NCBI RefSeq assembly: GCF_964059095.1
Contig: NZ_OZ060394.1
Location: 274,901 to 311,873, forward strand
Source of the DNA: Buchnera aphidicola (Chaetosiphella stipae setosa)
GTDB lineage: Bacteria; Pseudomonadota; Gammaproteobacteria; Enterobacterales; Enterobacteriaceae
DNA: 36,973 nucleotides
Direction of reading: 5' to 3'
Both the position numbers and the translations under genes were made by a program. The number at the start of each line of letters is the position of its first letter. The stretch's first letter is position 1. The notes under the pieces were generated by a model. That model saw nothing but the letters and a program-made list of their open reading frames with translations, was not told the DNA's origin and did not search any database. This document shows, in pieces, positions 26,743 through 36,923 of this stretch.

Positions 26743-26769
26743 ATGTTTATACATAAAAAAAATAAACAT
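26743..26769 (-). repeat. Hairpin in the rpsO-pnp spacer
   Basis: ATGTTTAT (26743-26750) pairs with ATAAACAT (26762-26769), 11-nt loop. In E. coli this spacer carries the rpsO terminator and the RNase III-processed pnp leader hairpin; this small stem may be what remains, but it is short and A/T-only apart from one G-C pair. Confidence 0.3.
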
Positions 26770-26848
26770 ATTTTATTTTATAATTTTATCTTTCAAATTT
26801 TCAAAATATAAAAAAAATAAAAAATACAAGAAAATTATTTTTATAAAT

Positions 26849-27118
26849 TTATCGACGAATATTTAAATTTTGAATAATAAAATTATATTTTTTAACAGAT
26901 TTTTTTTTTAAAAAATCTAATAACTTTCTACGTTTTGAAACCATCTTTAATAAACCTCTTCGACTCGAATAATCTTTTTTATGATCTACAAAATGATTCT
27001 GCAAATAATTTATTTTATTTGTTAAAATAGCTATTTGCACCATAGAATTTCCACTATCAAGATTATTTTTTCCATAATTAGAAATAATTTCTTGAATATT
27101 AAAATTTAATTCTTTCAT
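26849..27118 (-). CDS. rpsO: 30S ribosomal protein S15
   Basis: A primary 16S rRNA-binding protein of the small-subunit platform, 89 aa, the same length as E. coli. Recognisable segments: DSGNSMVQIAILTNKINYLQNHF, then HKKDYSSRRGLLKMVSKRRKLLDFLKK. It lies between truB (71 bp upstream) and pnp, as in E. coli. Confidence 0.95.
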   Translation of the reverse strand: MKELNFNIQEIISNYGKNNLDSGNSMVQIAILTNKINYLQNHFVDHKKDYSSRRGLLKMVSKRRKLLDFLKKKSVKKYNFIIQNLNIRR

Positions 27119-27189
27119 TTAATTTCCTATTCTTATAAAACAAATTATATTAATAATTAAAAAACCAATGTAAAAATAATTAACTTTAT

Positions 27190-28119
27190 TTAAAAAAAAT
27201 TAATTAATCGATGAGGAAATAAATATCTATTCTCATTGATTTTCCCTAAACCAAAAAATTTTCCACTTTTACTCATAATCCGTACTAAACCAGATTGAAA
27301 ATTTTTTAATAATTTAATTGATTTTCCATTTTTTATATATGAATGTTCTTTTTGTGATATAAAAACTTTTGGAAAACTAGATAACATAGAGTGAACAGGA
27401 ATAATAAAATTTTTTAATTTATTTAAAAAAAAAAGAAAATTTTTATTATATTTTTTTTTAAAAAAAAATAATTGATCAAAATTTACAGATTGATTAATTG
27501 AATAAGAAAAAACCTTTAATCGTCTTAAAAAAATTACATGTGCTCCACATCTTAATAATTTTCCTAAATCATGTATTATAGAACGAATATATGTTCCAGA
27601 AGAACAAAAAATCTCTAACTCAATAATTTCATTTTTTCTATATAAATTTTCTAATTTATAAACTTTAATTATTCTTTTTTTAATAGGAACAGATATCCCT
27701 TTCCTAGCATATTGATATAAAGGTTTGCCTTTATATTTTATAGCCGAATAAATTGGAGGAACCTGAACGATTTTCCCTCTAAATTTATCTAATGCAGATT
27801 CATATAAAGAAGAGTTTATCTTCACTTTAAAAACATTTTCTATTCGTCCAAAAGAATCTGCAGTAGAAGTTTGTTCGCCTAATTTCGCAATTACTCGATA
27901 TTTTTTACTAGATTTTAACAAATACTTTGAAAATTTTGTTGCTTCTCCAAGAAAAATTGGAAGAAGACCAGTAGCTAAAGGATCTAAAGACCCACCATGA
28001 CCTGCTTTTTTTATAGAAAATATCTTTTTCACTAGTTGTAAAGCTTGATTTGAAGAAATTCCAATAGGTTTATCTAATAAAAAAATCCCATGAACATTTC
28101 TTGTTTGATTAAAAAACAT
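27190..28119 (-). CDS. truB: tRNA pseudouridine-55 synthase TruB
   Basis: Makes pseudouridine at position 55 in the T-loop of all elongator tRNAs. 309 aa (314 in E. coli). The N-terminus has GIFLLDKPIGISSN; the catalytic motif is GHGGSLDPLATGLLP with Asp46. YSAIKYKGKPLYQYARKG and CSSGTYIRSIIHDLG follow. The C-terminal PUA-like part is present but degraded, ending in FGLGKINENRYLFPHRL. Between rbfA and rpsO with short gaps, as in E. coli. Confidence 0.95.
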   Translation of the reverse strand: MFFNQTRNVHGIFLLDKPIGISSNQALQLVKKIFSIKKAGHGGSLDPLATGLLPIFLGEATKFSKYLLKSSKKYRVIAKLGEQTSTADSFGRIENVFKVKINSSLYESALDKFRGKIVQVPPIYSAIKYKGKPLYQYARKGISVPIKKRIIKVYKLENLYRKNEIIELEIFCSSGTYIRSIIHDLGKLLRCGAHVIFLRRLKVFSYSINQSVNFDQLFFFKKKYNKNFLFFLNKLKNFIIPVHSMLSSFPKVFISQKEHSYIKNGKSIKLLKNFQSGLVRIMSKSGKFFGLGKINENRYLFPHRLINFF

Positions 28120-28150
28120 CCATAAACCTTATTTCTATATTAATAATATT

Positions 28151-28513
28151 TTATTTTTTTAACATTCTTAATAAATTAGAAATTTTTTTACCATTGATAA
28201 AAGAAAAATCATAAAAAAATTTTATTTTTGGAATAATTCTTAAATTTAATTTTTTACTTAATAAAAATCGTATATATCCAGAAGCATTATTTAAAAATCT
28301 TAAAGAAAAAATTTTTATAAATTTTTTTTTTTCAGGATATGAAATAAAAACTTTTGCATATGAATAATCTTTAGAAAGAATTACATCAGAAATAGTGGAA
28401 AAACGATTTATACGAGGATCATCAATAAATTTTTGAATAATCAATGAAATCTCTTTCTTAATTTCTTCAGAAATTCTATTTGATCTATGAAAATTTTTAT
28501 ACACTTTTTTCAT
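28151..28513 (-). CDS. rbfA: Ribosome-binding factor A
   Basis: A small KH-like factor that matures the 16S rRNA 5' end during 30S assembly. 120 aa (133 in E. coli), missing only the acidic tail. Conserved pieces are RISEEIKKEISLIIQ, DPRI near residue 32, SYAKVFISYP, NASGYIRFLLSKKLNLRIIPKIKFFYD. It sits between infB and truB, 25 bp after infB. Confidence 0.93.
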   Translation of the reverse strand: MKKVYKNFHRSNRISEEIKKEISLIIQKFIDDPRINRFSTISDVILSKDYSYAKVFISYPEKKKFIKIFSLRFLNNASGYIRFLLSKKLNLRIIPKIKFFYDFSFINGKKISNLLRMLKK

Positions 28514-28538
28514 CCAAAATTAATATATTTTAAAAATT

Positions 28539-30722
28539 TTAATTTCTTTTTATTTTTTTTACTTTATAAACCTCTATTATATCATTAACACGAACATCAT
28601 TATAGTTCTTTATCCCAATTCCACATTCAGTACCACGACGTACTTTTTTTACATCTTCTTTAAAACGTCTAATCGATTCTAATTCACCTTCATATATAAC
28701 AATATTATTTCTTAAAATCCTAATTGGATCGTTTCTTTCAATAACACCTTCAATAACCATACATCCAGCAATTAATCCAAATTTAGGAGATTTAAAAACA
28801 CTTCTAACTTCCGCTAAACCCATAACTGTATTTTTATATTTTGGAGATAACATTCCATAAATTGATGACTTTATTTCATCCACTAAATTATATATTACAG
28901 AATAATATCTCAAATCTATATTTTCTTTTTTTATTATTTGTTTTGCTTGAAAATCAGCTCTTACATTAAAACCAATAAGAATCGCATTTGATGAATTTGC
29001 TAGAGAAGCATCTGTTTCATTAATTCCTCCAACATAAGCATGAATTAAATTCACTTTCACTTCGTCGTGTGATATTTTTCTAAGAGCTGAAGAAATTGCT
29101 TCTAACGAACCTTGAGAATTTGTCTTTAAAATAATATTTAATTTATTAAAGTTATTTTTATTTATATTTTCAAATAAATTTTCAAGATTAACTTTTTTTT
29201 GTTTTGAAAATTTTTTTAACTTGTCTTTTTCTTTTCTATATAAAGCGACTTCTTTAGCTTTTTTTTCATCATCGACAACTTTTAAAATTTCTCCGGAAAG
29301 AGGTAAACCAGATAAACCTAATATTTCAACGGGAATAGACGGTCCAACATGTAATAAAATCTTTTGATTTTCATTTCTAATAGATTTTATTTTTCCATAT
29401 TCTGAACCACATAAAACAACATCACCTTGTTTTAATTCTCCTTCTTTAAGGATAACATTAGACACAGGTCCTTTACCCTTATCCAAATAAGATTCTATAA
29501 CAATGCCTGTTGCTAAACCTTTTGATAACACAGATAACTCTAATACTTCAGACTGGAGTAATATATTTTTTAATAAATCATTAATTCCTTGATTTAGTTT
29601 AACAGAAATATTAACAAAAATATTTTCACCACCTAATTCTTCAGAAAGAATATTATATTTCATTAATTCATTTTTTATTTTATCTATATTAATATTATTT
29701 TTATCAATTTTATTTATTGCAATTATAATTGGTACTTGAGCTAATTGTGCATGTTTGATAGCTTCTATTGTTTGCGGCATAACACCATCGTCAGCTGCTA
29801 TTATTAATATAATAATATCTGTTATTTGTGCTCCTCTAGCTCTCATAGAAGTAAAAGCTGCATGTCCTGGAGTATCTAAAAAAGTAATTTTTTTCCCATT
29901 GATTGAAACATGATATGCTCCAATACTTTGAGTAATTCCTCCTGCTTCTGAAAATGCTACAGAAGTTTTTCTAATACAATCTAAAAGAGATGTTTTTCCA
30001 TGATCCACATGACCCATAATAGTAACTATTGGTGGTCTTAAAATTTTTTTTTGAGATTTAACATCTTTTTTTCTCATAATTGATCGTTCTAATGCATTCA
30101 CATGAATTATTTTTACTAAAAACCCCATTTCTTCAGTAATTAATTGAGCTAAATCTAAACCTAATAATTGATTTTCTTTTAGAGATATTCCAGCATTAAA
30201 CATCTTTTGTATTAAAAAATTACTTTTTAAACCCATCCTATTAGATAACTCAAAGACTGTAATTTTATCAAAAATAGTAATTAATTTTTGACTAACTTTT
30301 TTTGGTTTAATAAACTTTTGTTTTAAAAATTGTGTTTTAATTTTTTTATTAAAAAGAGGATTATTTTTTTTTAAACGTATATTATTTTTTTTTCTATTTT
30401 TTGTTTGAAAAAATGAAAAATTTTTACCTTTATTTTTTTTAGATAAAGATCGATTATTTTTTTTATTTAATAAATGAGAATTAATATTTTTTTTATTCTG
30501 TGAAAAATTATTTTTTTTTTCAAGAATGGTTTTAAAAGAACTACTTTCTAAATTATCTTTTTTGTTAAAAAAATTGTTTTTTTTTAAAATTTTTCCTGAC
30601 AATGACTTCTTTAAAATTGAACCATTATTAATATTTTTATTTTTTTTATTTAAATTTTTATTTATTTTTTTGTTCTTTTTTACATGAACATTATTTTTTT
30701 TTTGCAAATCATTTTTTCTCAT
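28539..30722 (-). CDS. infB: Translation initiation factor IF-2, shortened N-terminus
   Basis: A GTPase that delivers fMet-tRNA to the 30S subunit. 727 aa against 890 in E. coli. Residues 1-145 are low-complexity, almost all Lys, Asn, Phe, Leu and Ser, and replace the long E. coli N-terminal domains. An IF2_N-like segment follows ([25 protein letters not shown]). The G domain starts at GHVDHGKT (237-244), with [20 protein letters not shown] and NKID. Domains II, III and IV follow, with [28 protein letters not shown] near the C-terminus. The gene is preceded by about 600 bp of non-coding sequence rather than nusA directly. Confidence 0.95.
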   Translation of the reverse strand: MRKNDLQKKNNVHVKKNKKINKNLNKKNKNINNGSILKKSLSGKILKKNNFFNKKDNLESSSFKTILEKKNNFSQNKKNINSHLLNKKNNRSLSKKNKGKNFSFFQTKNRKKNNIRLKKNNPLFNKKIKTQFLKQKFIKPKKVSQKLITIFDKITVFELSNRMGLKSNFLIQKMFNAGISLKENQLLGLDLAQLITEEMGFLVKIIHVNALERSIMRKKDVKSQKKILRPPIVTIMGHVDHGKTSLLDCIRKTSVAFSEAGGITQSIGAYHVSINGKKITFLDTPGHAAFTSMRARGAQITDIIILIIAADDGVMPQTIEAIKHAQLAQVPIIIAINKIDKNNINIDKIKNELMKYNILSEELGGENIFVNISVKLNQGINDLLKNILLQSEVLELSVLSKGLATGIVIESYLDKGKGPVSNVILKEGELKQGDVVLCGSEYGKIKSIRNENQKILLHVGPSIPVEILGLSGLPLSGEILKVVDDEKKAKEVALYRKEKDKLKKFSKQKKVNLENLFENINKNNFNKLNIILKTNSQGSLEAISSALRKISHDEVKVNLIHAYVGGINETDASLANSSNAILIGFNVRADFQAKQIIKKENIDLRYYSVIYNLVDEIKSSIYGMLSPKYKNTVMGLAEVRSVFKSPKFGLIAGCMVIEGVIERNDPIRILRNNIVIYEGELESIRRFKEDVKKVRRGTECGIGIKNYNDVRVNDIIEVYKVKKIKRN

Positions 30723-31321
30723 TTGTTCTCTTTATTATTTTTTATTATATATTTATATTAGTAAAATTTTTAAAAAATATATTTTTTTTATAAAATTATA
30801 AATATATAAAACCTATTTTTATTAGAAAATAAAATATTTTTAAAAAAAATTTATTAAAATATTTATTTTATATAATTTTAAAATTTAAAAAAAACACAAG
30901 AAAAAAATTAATAAAAAATCAATTATATTAATTTTTTTATTAAATTTCTTTCTCAAAAAAATAAAAATTCTATAAAAAATTAATTTTTAATTATTCTATA
31001 TTTATTAAATAAATTTATTAAAATATTAATATTTAAATACATTTTTTCTTAAAAACGAAAAAATTTTCAAATATTTTATAAAAAACAAATATTTTTTCCT
31101 GGAAATATTATTTTTCATTTCTAAAAAAAACTATTTTTTAAAAAATTTTAACAAAAATATACTTTTAATTTTCTCAAATTAATTTAAATAAATCTTTAAA
31201 AATAATTAAAAAATTTTTAAAAATCTCTTATATAGAATAAATTATTCTCACAATATAAAAAATATTTTTAAAAAATTTCAATAAATTCTTTATATAAAAT
31301 CCAAAATATTTTGGAAAAATT
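30723..31321. other. 600-bp gene-free spacer after truncated nusA
   Basis: No reading frame of note on either strand. In E. coli nusA is followed by infB after about 25 bp. The gap is a little longer than the roughly 420 bp that would encode the missing NusA acidic repeats, so it is plausibly their decayed remains, though no residues can be recognised. A 16-bp palindrome (31300-31315) lies just after the nusA stop. Confidence 0.45.
31300..31315 (-). terminator. 16-bp perfect palindrome just downstream of nusA
   Basis: TCCAAAATATTTTGGA is perfectly symmetric and begins 6 nt after the nusA stop codon. On the minus strand it is followed by ATTTTATAT, a weak U-rich tail. It may be a transcript end or 3' stabilising hairpin. 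Confidence 0.35.
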
Positions 31322-32389
31322 TTATATTTTTTTTTGCTTTTTTTTTATTCTTTTTTTTAATTTTTCATTAGTCATAACATTTAACTCCCATTTACTCAAA
31401 ATAGATGCTAATCTTACATTTTGACCATTTCTTCCAATCGCTTGAGCTAAATTATTTAAATCTACTGCAATATCAATAAATTTATTATTTTTATTAATAA
31501 CAATATTTAAAACTTCTGCAGGAGCCATAGAATTAATCACAAATTTAGAAAGATCTTTTTCCCATAAAACAATATCTACTCTTTCTCCAAAAAGCTCATT
31601 CGATACTGCTTGTACTCGCGCTCCTCTCATTCCTACACATGCTCCTACTGGATCAATTCTTTTATCATTTGTTTTAACTGCAATTTTTGCTCTTGAACCA
31701 GGATCTCTTGCAATTCTTTTAATTTCAATTATTCCTTCTCCAATTTCAGGTACTTCAATTTTTAATAATTCTATTAACATTTCTGGTCTAGATCGACTTA
31801 AAAATAATTGAGAGCCTTTTTTTTCAGAATTAATAGCGTATAATATACTTCGAACTCGATCGCCGATTCTAAAATTTTCTCGAGGAAGCATTTCTTCTTT
31901 TAACAAATATCCTTGAGCGTTATTTCCTAAATCTAAAATAATGAAATCTCTATTTATTTTCCGCACTATACCAGTAACAATTTCTCCTTTTTTTTTTTCA
32001 AATTTTTGAAAAATAATTTCTCTTTCAGCTTCTCGTACTTTTTGAAAAATTACTTGCTTCGCTGTTTGTGTAGTAATTCTATCAAATTTAATAGATTTGA
32101 TCTTTTCTTCTATGTAATCATTTAATTTAAAATTTTTATTGTCATATTTAGCAGCATCTAAAGTAATTTCTTTAGTTGGTTTTAAAACATCTTTAACAAT
32201 TAACCAACGGCGATATGTTTTAAAACTACCATTTTTTTTATTAATTAAAACTTTAATATTTATATCTTTTTTATATTTTTTCCTCGTTGCAGTAGATAAA
32301 GCTTTCTCTAAAGCTTGAAAAATAATATCTTTCGGAATAGATTTCTCATGAGAAACAGATTCTACTACTGATAAAATATCTTTTTTCAT
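31322..32389 (-). CDS. nusA: Transcription factor NusA, lacking C-terminal acidic repeats
   Basis: NusA binds RNA polymerase and RNA to modulate pausing, termination and antitermination. 355 aa against 495 in E. coli. The N-terminal polymerase-binding domain (1-130), S1 domain (about 135-200; [26 protein letters not shown]) and the two KH domains ([31 protein letters not shown]) are highly conserved. The sequence then stops after [26 protein letters not shown] basic residues (last recognisable alignment at WELNVMT). The two acidic repeats AR1 and AR2, which contact the polymerase alpha CTD and lambda N, are absent. rimP and metY, upstream in E. coli, are missing; tRNA-Leu is the nearest upstream gene. 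Confidence 0.93.
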   Translation of the reverse strand: MKKDILSVVESVSHEKSIPKDIIFQALEKALSTATRKKYKKDINIKVLINKKNGSFKTYRRWLIVKDVLKPTKEITLDAAKYDNKNFKLNDYIEEKIKSIKFDRITTQTAKQVIFQKVREAEREIIFQKFEKKKGEIVTGIVRKINRDFIILDLGNNAQGYLLKEEMLPRENFRIGDRVRSILYAINSEKKGSQLFLSRSRPEMLIELLKIEVPEIGEGIIEIKRIARDPGSRAKIAVKTNDKRIDPVGACVGMRGARVQAVSNELFGERVDIVLWEKDLSKFVINSMAPAEVLNIVINKNNKFIDIAVDLNNLAQAIGRNGQNVRLASILSKWELNVMTNEKLKKRIKKKQKKI

Positions 32390-32603
32390 ATTAAATATAC
32401 CTTATATTCCCTTTAAATTTTAAATATAAATATCTCTTTTTTAAAAAAATAAATAGTATAACAAAAAAAATATTTTTAATAAAAATTTTTTTTTATAAAA
32501 ATTAAACTTTAATAGAAGTTTTATTAAAAATATAAATACATGTTTATTTAAAATAAAAAACTTGTGTAGAATGTAACATTCTAAAAAATATTTATAAAAT
32601 AAA

Positions 32604-32691
32604 TACCGAGAACGGGACTCGAACCCGTACACCCTTTTGTTTCAGGTACTACCACCTCAAAGTAGCGTGTATACCATTTCACCATCTCGGT
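32604..32691 (-). tRNA. leuU: tRNA-Leu (GAG)
   Basis: A class II tRNA of 88 nt. The acceptor stem ACCGAGA pairs perfectly with TCTCGGT, discriminator A. The T arm ACGGG-TTCGAGT-CCCGT is perfect. The anticodon loop TTGAGGT between CTACT and GGTAG gives anticodon GAG (plus-strand positions 32656-32658), reading CUY Leu codons. A long variable arm is present. The 3' CCA is not encoded (TTT follows), so it must be added by tRNA nucleotidyltransferase. Its place next to secG matches E. coli leuU. Confidence 0.95.
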
Positions 32692-32742
32692 TTTAAAAAT
32701 AATATTTCAAACTATAAAAAATTTTTTTCTAAAAAAAATTTT

Positions 32743-32976
32743 TTATTTAAAAAAAAAATGACTAATACTACATTGTATAACACTTAATACTAAAAAAATA
32801 CCGGCACATATTATTGTCATACGATTTAAAAATTCACTTTTTGTCGACACATTAAATACATTTTTTTTCATACTATTCATGCTTACATCTGTCGAACCTT
32901 GATTTTTTTGTAATAAAATTAAAATTATTAACATAATTGAAAAAAACAAATGTATTGATACAAAAAAAACTCTCAC
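32743..32976 (-). CDS. secG: Preprotein translocase subunit SecG
   Basis: A small inner-membrane subunit of SecYEG, assisting SecA-driven export. 77 aa (110 in E. coli). Two transmembrane segments (about 2-22 and 53-72) flank a loop with QKNQGSTDVS and the conserved EFLNRMTIICAGIFLVLS, matching E. coli NFMTRMTALLATLFFIIS. The Ala/Pro-rich C-terminal tail is gone. The start is GTG at 32976 with GAGGG 8 nt upstream. glmM and folP, between secG and ftsH in E. coli, are absent. Confidence 0.92.
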   Translation of the reverse strand: MRVFFVSIHLFFSIMLIILILLQKNQGSTDVSMNSMKKNVFNVSTKSEFLNRMTIICAGIFLVLSVIQCSISHFFFK

Positions 32977-33202
32977 CTAATTATCCCTCTTCACAAAAAT
33001 ACAAAAAACCTAATATATTTTTTTTCAAAAAAAAAGAAAAGAAATGAATTATATAACATTGAATAAAATATTATTTAATACAATAATAACTAAAATAAAT
33101 AAATTTATTAAAAATAATATTCTAAATATTTTATTTAAAAAAAAAATAATTTAAAAAAATTTTAGAAAAAATTACTATAAAAAAAAATCTAAAAAATGTT
33201 TA

Positions 33203-35005
33203 CTATAAAATAGATTTTCTATTCATTAAACAATTTATTTGAGTACAATTAATTGTTTCATATTTCATTAAAGCATCTTTCATAGCATGTAAAATATCTA
33301 TATTTTCTTGTAAAATTTTTCTAGCTATTTTATAATTTATATCGATAATTAATTTAATTTCTTTATCAATCATTTCTTCCGTATTATTTGAAAAATTAGA
33401 AATTTTTGAAACTGATTTTCCTAAAAACAATTCTTCTTCTTCATTTTGATATAATAAAGGGCCTAATTTTTTTGAAAAACCCCATTTAGTAACCATATTT
33501 CGCGCTAAACATGTTGCTAATTTAATATCATTTGCAGCTCCTGTAGATACATGATCTTCACCATAAATAATTTCTTCAGCAATTCTTCCGCCATATAAAG
33601 TAGAAATTTTACTTTCCAATTTTTGTTTATCAATACTTAAATGATCCTTTTTAGGAAGAAAAAAAGTAACACCTAAAGCCTGACCTCGAGGAATAATAGT
33701 AGCTTTGTGTACGGGATCATGTTTAGGAACTAATCTTCCTACAATAACATGACCAGCTTCATGATAAGCTGTATATTCTTTTTCTTTTTCAGTCATAATC
33801 ATTGATTTTCTTTCTACACCCATCATTATCTTATCTTTAGCTTTTTCAAAATCTTGCATAGAAACAGAAATACTATTATTACGAACAGCGAAAAGAGCTG
33901 CTTCATTTACTAAATTCGCTAAATCAGCTCCTGAAAATCCTGGTGTACCACGCGCGATAATACTAGGATTAAAATCCTTTCCTATTGAGATTTTTTTTAT
34001 ATGAACATTTAAAATTTGTTCTCTTCCTTTAATATCTGGTAACGGAACAAATACTTGACGGTCAAATCTTCCTGGACGTAAAAGCGCTGGATCTAAAACA
34101 TCAGGACGATTAGTAGCTGCTATTAAAATAACTCCTTGATTTTCATCAAATCCATCCATTTCTACTAATATTTGATTTAAAGTTTGCTCTCTTTCATCAT
34201 GCCCTCCACCTAAACCCGATCCTCTTTTTCTACCTACTGCATCGATTTCATCGATAAATATAATACATGGAGAAAATTTTCTAGAATTTTCAAAAAGATC
34301 TCTCACTCGAGAAGCTCCAACACCAACAAACATCTCAACAAAATCTGAACCTGAAATAATAAAAAACGGAACTTGCGCTTCTCCAGATATTGCTTTAGCT
34401 AATAACGTTTTTCCTGTTCCAGGAGGTCCTATCATTAATAATCCTTTAGGAATTTTCCCTCCTAATTTTTGAAATTTTTTAGGCTCTTTTAAATAATCTA
34501 CTAACTCTTTTACTTCTTCTTTAGCTTCATCACAGCCAGCAACATCTGAAAAAGTTATTTTAATTTCATTTTTTTTAAACATCTTTGCTTTACTTTTTCC
34601 AAAAGACATAGCTCCTTTCCCTGCACCTAATTGTATTTGTCTTAAAAAAAACATCCACATGAAAGCTAACAATATCGTTGGAAACCATGAAATTAAAATA
34701 GAGAAAAACATATTGATTTCTTCAGGCCTTCTCCCGATTATTTTAACATGTTTTTTCATGAGATGATCTAACAATTTTGGATCATTAACTGGAATATACG
34801 TAGAATATTTATTGTTATTTTTTTCAATCGCATGAATTTCTCTTCCATCTACAATAACTTCTCGAATTTTATCTTTATTTACATCAGATAAAAAAGTAGA
34901 ATAATTTACCATATAATTATTACTATAACGAAAATTTTGAAAAACAGACGTGAGGATTATTGTAATAACTAACCAAAAAATGATTTTTTTCACCGTTTTA
35001 CTCAA
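33203..35005 (-). CDS. ftsH: ATP-dependent zinc metalloprotease FtsH
   Basis: A hexameric inner-membrane AAA+ protease that degrades misfolded membrane proteins and short-lived regulators. 600 aa (644-647 in E. coli). Transmembrane segments lie at about 8-24 and 101-121. Walker A GPPGTGKT is at 193-200, Walker B IIFIDEID at 248-255, the second region of homology around 298-316 ([19 protein letters not shown]), and zinc-binding HEAGH at 415-419. The start is TTG at 35005, with AAGGA 8 nt upstream; an in-frame GTG four codons on is the alternative. The C-terminus is shortened by about 45 residues. rlmE lies directly upstream. Confidence 0.96.
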   Translation of the reverse strand: MSKTVKKIIFWLVITIILTSVFQNFRYSNNYMVNYSTFLSDVNKDKIREVIVDGREIHAIEKNNNKYSTYIPVNDPKLLDHLMKKHVKIIGRRPEEINMFFSILISWFPTILLAFMWMFFLRQIQLGAGKGAMSFGKSKAKMFKKNEIKITFSDVAGCDEAKEEVKELVDYLKEPKKFQKLGGKIPKGLLMIGPPGTGKTLLAKAISGEAQVPFFIISGSDFVEMFVGVGASRVRDLFENSRKFSPCIIFIDEIDAVGRKRGSGLGGGHDEREQTLNQILVEMDGFDENQGVILIAATNRPDVLDPALLRPGRFDRQVFVPLPDIKGREQILNVHIKKISIGKDFNPSIIARGTPGFSGADLANLVNEAALFAVRNNSISVSMQDFEKAKDKIMMGVERKSMIMTEKEKEYTAYHEAGHVIVGRLVPKHDPVHKATIIPRGQALGVTFFLPKKDHLSIDKQKLESKISTLYGGRIAEEIIYGEDHVSTGAANDIKLATCLARNMVTKWGFSKKLGPLLYQNEEEELFLGKSVSKISNFSNNTEEMIDKEIKLIIDINYKIARKILQENIDILHAMKDALMKYETINCTQINCLMNRKSIL

Positions 35006-35044
35006 AAGTATTATCCTTATTAAAATAATGAATATATTAAATTT

Positions 35045-35683
35045 TCATATTTTTGTATTATGTTGTATATTTTTTGCTATAAAGAAAATTTCACGAGATT
35101 GTGATCTAGAAGCAAGTGGTTTATAAATTTTTACTTGAAAAAAATTTCTTTTAATAAATTGAAAATATAAATCGCATTCGCGTCCTTGAAACACTTTTGT
35201 AATAAAAAATCCTTTTTTAGATAAAAAATTTTTAAATAAATTAAAGGTTAATTTACTTAAAAATATTGATTTATAAACATCAACAAAAACATGACCAGTA
35301 GTTTTAGGAGATAAATCAGACATTAATAAATCTATTTTACTATTATTTAAATTCTGTACAATTTTTGAATATGTTGTAGAATTTTTTATATCTCCTTGAA
35401 TAAATTTTACTCCCGTAATAGGTTTCATAGTAGAAATATCACATCCAATAATATTCTTTTGACGACCTATTTTACTAATAGCGTATTCTGACCAACTTCC
35501 AGGAGAACACCCAATATCTAAAATAGTCTGACAACCTTTAAAAATATTAAATTTTTTATTAATTTGATCAATTTTAAACCAAGCTCTCGAACGAATATTT
35601 TTTATATGTGCTTTTCTCACATAAATATCTTTAAAATAATTTTTTAACCAAAATTTAGAACTAGAACGCTTTTTTTTAACCAT
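35045..35683 (-). CDS. rlmE: 23S rRNA 2'-O-ribose U2552 methyltransferase RlmE (FtsJ)
   Basis: Methylates the ribose of U2552 in the ribosomal A-site loop, a late step of 50S assembly. 212 aa (209 in E. coli). The SAM-binding motif is DIGCSPGSWSEY at 56-67. The K-D-K-E catalytic tetrad is complete: Lys37 (RAWFKID), Asp123 (MSDLSPKTTGH), Lys163 (FITKVFQG) and Glu198 (SQSREIFFIA), each one off the E. coli number. It lies 39 bp before ftsH, as in E. coli; yhbY, between greA and rlmE there, is absent. Confidence 0.95.
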   Translation of the reverse strand: MVKKKRSSSKFWLKNYFKDIYVRKAHIKNIRSRAWFKIDQINKKFNIFKGCQTILDIGCSPGSWSEYAISKIGRQKNIIGCDISTMKPITGVKFIQGDIKNSTTYSKIVQNLNNSKIDLLMSDLSPKTTGHVFVDVYKSIFLSKLTFNLFKNFLSKKGFFITKVFQGRECDLYFQFIKRNFFQVKIYKPLASRSQSREIFFIAKNIQHNTKI

Positions 35684-35894
35684 AATTTTTTAAAAATTTC
35701 TATTAAATATTTTTTATACAAAAAATAATATAAATATTAAAAATAAAATTTTTTAATAAAATTAATTTAATATAGCTATATTAATGAAAATAATATAAAT
35801 ATAAAAAATATTAATTTTTTTAAAAAAATGACATAAAAATATTTTTCTTAAAAAATATCATTTTAATTAATTTATAAAATATAAAAAAATCATA

Positions 35895-36374
35895 CTATAT
35901 ATATTTTATTTTAATCACTTGATATTTTACACAACCAGTAGGAGTTTGAACTTTTACTAAATGATTTTTTTTTTTTCCAATCAATGCCTGAGACATTGGA
36001 GAATTAACAGATATCATTTTTTTTTTAAAATTAGCTTCGTCATCTCCAACAATTTTATAAGTAAAAATTTCTTTAGATTTAATATTTAAGATAGTAACAC
36101 TGGCTCCAAAAAAAATTTTTTTACGATTTACAATTTTTTTTATATCTACAACATGAGAATTTAATAATTTAAATGAAATCTCACGTATTCTACCTTCACA
36201 AAAACTTTGCTCTTCTCTCGCTGCATGATATTCTGCATTTTCCTTTAAATCTCCATAAGCACGTGCTTTTGCAATAGCAGATACAATTTTAGGTCGTTTA
36301 ATAGATTTTAATTCATATAATTCTTTACGCAGTTTTTTTTCACCATCTACAGTCATAAAAATTTTTTTATTCAT
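35895..36374 (-). CDS. greA: Transcript cleavage factor GreA
   Basis: GreA enters the RNA polymerase secondary channel and stimulates cleavage of backtracked RNA. 159 aa (158 in E. coli). The N-terminal coiled coil (1-75) carries the acidic tip in ARAYGDLKENAEYHAAREEQ, with the catalytic Asp and Glu kept. The C-terminal FKBP-like domain has FGASVTILNI, VGDDEAN and ISVNSPMSQALIGK. The ATG start follows a weak GGAG (ATTGGAGTAATTTATG). Retention of GreA may matter for polymerase backtracking on the many A tracts, but that is an inference. Confidence 0.95.
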   Translation of the reverse strand: MNKKIFMTVDGEKKLRKELYELKSIKRPKIVSAIAKARAYGDLKENAEYHAAREEQSFCEGRIREISFKLLNSHVVDIKKIVNRKKIFFGASVTILNIKSKEIFTYKIVGDDEANFKKKMISVNSPMSQALIGKKKNHLVKVQTPTGCVKYQVIKIKYI

Positions 36375-36527
36375 AAATTACTCCAATATTTTATAAAAAA
36401 ATTTATTTGTATATTAAAAAAATTTTTATAAAAATTTATATTAAAAATTAATTACATATTTAAAACTTTTATTAAAAAAATTTCTAAATTTTTTTAAAAA
36501 AAAAATATTCCTAAATTTTTATTATAA

Positions 36528-36560
36528 AGGAAATTTACAAATAAAAATAATAAATTTCCT
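36528..36560. repeat. 10-bp inverted repeat in the greA/ibaG spacer
   Basis: AGGAAATTTA (36528-36537) pairs with TAAATTTCCT (36551-36560), 13-nt loop, between divergent greA and ibaG. Symmetric and with two G-C pairs; it might be an operator or leader hairpin for ibaG. Confidence 0.3.
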
Positions 36561-36668
36561 AAAATACATGATATATTAATTATAATTAATATTTTATAAA
36601 ATTTATTAAAATACTTCTCATATTATAAAAATTTTTATAAAATCATAAAATATATCAAATCTATAATA

Positions 36669-36923
36669 ATGAAAAAAAAAATTCTAAATATTTTAAAAAA
36701 AAAATTAAACTTGAAATATATTAATGTACAAAAAGAAAATGAATATTATAAAATAATAGCAGTCGGAGAAATTTTTTTAAATAAAAATGAAGTTCATAAA
36801 CAAAAAATGATATATTCTCATTTACTAAAATATATTAAAAATAATAAAATACATGCTATTTCAATTAAAACTTATTCTACAAAAGAATGGAAGAAAATAA
36901 ATAATAAAAAGCAATTATCTTAA
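36669..36923 (+). CDS. ibaG: BolA-family protein IbaG (YrbA)
   Basis: A small BolA-family protein linked to acid response and to monothiol glutaredoxin/iron-sulphur partners. 84 aa, the same length as E. coli IbaG. The middle and C-terminus align well: YKIIAVGEIF, VHKQKMIYSHLLKYIKNNKIHAISIKTY, ending in TKEWKK. The first 30 residues are diverged. In E. coli it precedes murA; the window ends before that could be checked. Confidence 0.9.
   Translation: MKKKILNILKKKLNLKYINVQKENEYYKIIAVGEIFLNKNEVHKQKMIYSHLLKYIKNNKIHAISIKTYSTKEWKKINNKKQLS

Noticed and set aside
32441..32632. 63-codon minus-strand frame downstream of tRNA-Leu
   Set aside because: It begins inside the tRNA gene and reads as Phe/Leu/Lys from A/T runs; chance frame.
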